NCBI RefSeq assembly: GCF_017873955.1 | Contig: NZ_JAGGKS010000012.1 | Location: 1 to 64,000, forward strand | Source of the DNA: Sedimentibacter acidaminivorans | Lineage (GTDB): Bacteria > Bacillota > Clostridia > Tissierellales > Sedimentibacteraceae | DNA: 64,000 bases | Reading direction: 5' to 3' | In this document: one piece after another, positions 61,894 through 64,000 of the stretch | Position numbering within the stretch: the first letter of the stretch is position 1 | Layout of the letters: the number at the start of each line of letters is the position of its first letter | The notes under the pieces: model-generated | Seen by the model: only the letters and a program-made list of their open reading frames with translations | Told to the model about the DNA's origin: nothing | The model's database searches: none | Position numbers and translations under genes: made by a program

Positions 61894-63879
61894 ATGAACA
61901 AGTTTTTAGAATTATTTGAACCTGTAAAAATAGGAAAACTTAGAATCAAAAACAAAACTTCTATGGCTCCGATGGGGCCAGTAGGCTATGCTGATTCTTT
62001 TGGAGGTTTCAATCAGAGAATACAAGATTACTATGTAGAACGTGCCAAGAATGATGTTGGATTGATCATTACAGGTATTTGCAGTGTAGATATGCAAGGA
62101 GAAGGTATTCCTTCAATAGGACTTCCATGCCCTACAAGCAATCCATTAGCATTTATACATAGTACTTATCAGATGAATGAACGCATTCATGCTTACGATG
62201 CAAAAATCTTTTTACAATTAACTGGAGGATTAGGTCGAAGCGCACTTCCGGGTTTTGTATCTAAAACAATTGCTCCATCAGAGCAAGAAAATCGTTTTGA
62301 TCCGAAAATAGTACACCGTGAAATGACTAGAGAAGAAATAATGACTCTAATTAAAAAATTTGTAATGTCAGCTGTTATTGCAAAAAAATCTGGATTTGAT
62401 GGCGTTGAAGTTCATGCTGTCCATGAAGGATACTTATTAGATCAATTTGCAATTTCTTTATTTAATCACCGTACTGATGAATTTGGTGGCTCTCTTGAAA
62501 ATCGACTTCGCATAACAACTGAAATTGTTAAAGGTATTAAAAAAGCTTGTGGGCCAGATTTCCCAGTTAGTTTACGTTATAGTCTTAAAAGTTGCATGAA
62601 GGACTTAAGACAAGGTGGCTTGCCTGGAGAAGATTATAAAGAAGTAGGAAAAGATATTGATGAAGGTATAGAAGCTGCAAAAATTCTTGTAGATGCTGGT
62701 TATGATGCTTTAAATGTGGATGCAGGAACTTATGATTCTTGGTATTGGAATCACCCACCAATGTATTTTGAAGATGGAATGTATCGAGAATTTGGTGAAA
62801 TTTTAAAGAAACATGTAAATGTTCCAATAATTCTTGCTGGTAGAATGGATGATCCTAATATGGCTATTGAATCTTTAGGAAAATCTTGCGACATAGTTAG
62901 TTACGGTAGACCTCTATTAGCAGATCCAGAATTTGTTTCTAAAATCAAATATAATAAATTAGATGAAATTCGACCATGCTTAGGTTGTCATGAAGGCTGC
63001 CTTGGTCGTATTAGCAATGCTCCAGTTAGCTGTGCAGTTAATCCAGCCTGTGGTAGAGAAAGCATATATGGTCTTACTCCTGCACTACAAAAGAAACGTG
63101 TATTAGTAATAGGTGGTGGCATTGCTGGAATGGAAGTGGCTCGTATAAGTTCCCTTAGAGGACATACTGTCATTCTATGTGAAAAGACAGATAAGCTAGG
63201 TGGAAACTTAATCCCAGGTGGTGTTCCTCACTTTAAGCGATATGACCGTAAGTTAGTTGAATATTATAAACATCAATTAGAATTATTAAATGTTGAAATT
63301 AAGTACAACACTATGATTACTAAAGAAAATATTGATAGTTATAATGCTAATATTATAGTAACTGCTACTGGATCAACTCCTAAAAGTATCTCTTTAGAAG
63401 GTACCCAAAAAACAATAACTGCTGACCAAGTTTTGTTAGGAAAAGCTAACGTTGGAGAAAATGTTGTTATTGTAGGTGGTGGATTAGTTGGATGTGAAAC
63501 TGGTCTTTGGTTGGCACAACAAGGCAAAAATGTCTCAATAGTAGAAGTTCTTCCAGAAATACTTGGTGGTCATGGTACTTTACCACATATGAATGAATAT
63601 ATGTTAATTGACTTGTTAAAATTTCATAATGTTAAGATTTATAAGGATGCATGCATAGTAAAAACAAAAGATACAAGTGTTGAAGTTAAACAGAATGATA
63701 AGAACTTTGAATTACTTTCCGATACTGTAATTACTTCAATTGGTTATAAAGAAAATGACTCATTATTTATGCAATTGAAAGATACTGAAGTTCCTGTTTT
63801 CAATATAGGAGATTCCAGTCAAGTTCATAACATAATGTATTCAATTTGGAATGCATACGAATTAGCTAAAAATATCTAG
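61894..63879 (+). CDS. Old-Yellow-Enzyme-type NADH:flavin oxidoreductase (enoate reductase / 2,4-dienoyl-CoA reductase-like)
   Basis: The 661-residue protein has an FMN TIM barrel (about 1-350: LFEPVKIGKLRIKNKTSMAPMG, and HAVHEGYLLDQFAISLFNHRTDEFGGSLENR), a 4Fe-4S site CLGCHEGC plus a fourth Cys (from residue 362), and FAD/NAD(P)-binding domains (VLVIGGGIAGMEVAR, VVIVGGGLVGCETGLWLA). It belongs to the same fold group as 2-enoate reductase, trimethylamine dehydrogenase and bile-acid BaiCD enzymes. In amino-acid fermenters it reduces enoates or enoyl compounds. Substrate unknown; a TetR gene next door suggests induction. TAAGGGAGGACATTTTTT precedes the ATG. Confidence 0.88.
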   Translation: MNKFLELFEPVKIGKLRIKNKTSMAPMGPVGYADSFGGFNQRIQDYYVERAKNDVGLIITGICSVDMQGEGIPSIGLPCPTSNPLAFIHSTYQMNERIHAYDAKIFLQLTGGLGRSALPGFVSKTIAPSEQENRFDPKIVHREMTREEIMTLIKKFVMSAVIAKKSGFDGVEVHAVHEGYLLDQFAISLFNHRTDEFGGSLENRLRITTEIVKGIKKACGPDFPVSLRYSLKSCMKDLRQGGLPGEDYKEVGKDIDEGIEAAKILVDAGYDALNVDAGTYDSWYWNHPPMYFEDGMYREFGEILKKHVNVPIILAGRMDDPNMAIESLGKSCDIVSYGRPLLADPEFVSKIKYNKLDEIRPCLGCHEGCLGRISNAPVSCAVNPACGRESIYGLTPALQKKRVLVIGGGIAGMEVARISSLRGHTVILCEKTDKLGGNLIPGGVPHFKRYDRKLVEYYKHQLELLNVEIKYNTMITKENIDSYNANIIVTATGSTPKSISLEGTQKTITADQVLLGKANVGENVVIVGGGLVGCETGLWLAQQGKNVSIVEVLPEILGGHGTLPHMNEYMLIDLLKFHNVKIYKDACIVKTKDTSVEVKQNDKNFELLSDTVITSIGYKENDSLFMQLKDTEVPVFNIGDSSQVHNIMYSIWNAYELAKNI

Positions 63880-63947
63880 TCAATATAAGTATTGAATTTT
63901 TTAATAATAATATAATTAGTTTAAGATTTTTAAATATCATTAAAATA

Positions 63948-63984
63948 AAATAGCTATAGATTATTTTTCTAAAGCTATTTTTTT
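63948..63984 (+). terminator. Intrinsic terminator after the flavoprotein gene
   Basis: AAATAGCT (63948-63955) pairs with AGCTATTT (63973-63980), extended by TAGA/TCTA, followed by a T-run. Confidence 0.75.
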
Positions 63985-64000
63985 CATTTAATTTTTTGAA

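Overview
The window is AT-rich DNA with Gram-positive (monoderm) features: strong AGGAGG ribosome sites, S-layer homology and LysM wall-binding domains, CIRCE/HrcA heat-shock control, a CD1247-type gene beside efp, and type IV pilus genes without secretin or pilot lipoprotein. A 3-aminobutyryl-CoA ammonia-lyase (lysine fermentation), hydantoinase and N-acyl-D-amino-acid deacylase genes, two radical-SAM proteins and an enoate-reductase-type flavoenzyme point to an anaerobic amino-acid-fermenting clostridium. Sedimentibacter or a relative is my best guess; it is inferred from gene content, not proven.

Region 1 (1-6100, minus strand) is a c-di-GMP module. From upstream to downstream it holds a BTAD/SARP-like regulator with a degenerate GGDEF-like tail, a PAS-GGDEF-HD-GYP protein whose promoter carries three 9-bp direct repeats at exact 22-bp spacing, a class I c-di-GMP riboswitch with terminator, and a secreted vWA/InlB-repeat adhesin that runs off the left edge. 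Region 2 (6100-13270) is mixed: radical SAM protein, UvrD-like helicase, small redox-type and membrane proteins, a YiiX-like permuted papain-fold protein, a MATE exporter, and a CD1247-type gene with efp.

Region 3 (13318-32492, minus strand) is a complete monoderm type IV pilus locus: pilB, pilT, pilC, pilA, three large or modular minor prepilins, pilD, pilM, pilN, a PilO-LysM fusion, an SLH protein, and a second set of four minor prepilins with its own promoter. A second class I c-di-GMP riboswitch with terminator sits at its head, directly after the stop codon of kal. The locus includes a 1370-residue prepilin with a predicted beta-helix and InlB repeats and a 445-residue prepilin with a vWA/MIDAS domain. 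Two components carry wall-binding domains. Together with region 1 this looks like a c-di-GMP-switched adhesion programme.

Region 4 (32496-39431) has kal, the hrcA-grpE-dnaK-dnaJ operon (CIRCE plus sigma-A promoter) and hemW. Region 5 (39522-59120) is an amino-acid catabolic island: two D-aminoacylase-family enzymes, hydantoinase/allantoinase, Asp/Glu/hydantoin racemase, a threonine-dehydratase-fold enzyme, a PPC-domain protein, three dicarboxylate/amino-acid symporters, a sigma-54 activator, and, divergently, an aminotransferase, a HOGA-like aldolase, a homoserine-dehydrogenase-like enzyme, a class V aminotransferase and an IclR regulator. Two sigma-54 promoters fire outward from a 600-bp gap with a central dyad. 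Region 6 (59315-64000) has rsmE-prmA and a TetR regulator divergent from an Old-Yellow-Enzyme/enoate-reductase flavoprotein, with a palindromic operator between them.

No rRNA, tRNA, CRISPR array, transposase or prophage was seen. A ~116-bp structured repeat occurs twice, in pilT-pilC and dnaK-dnaJ.
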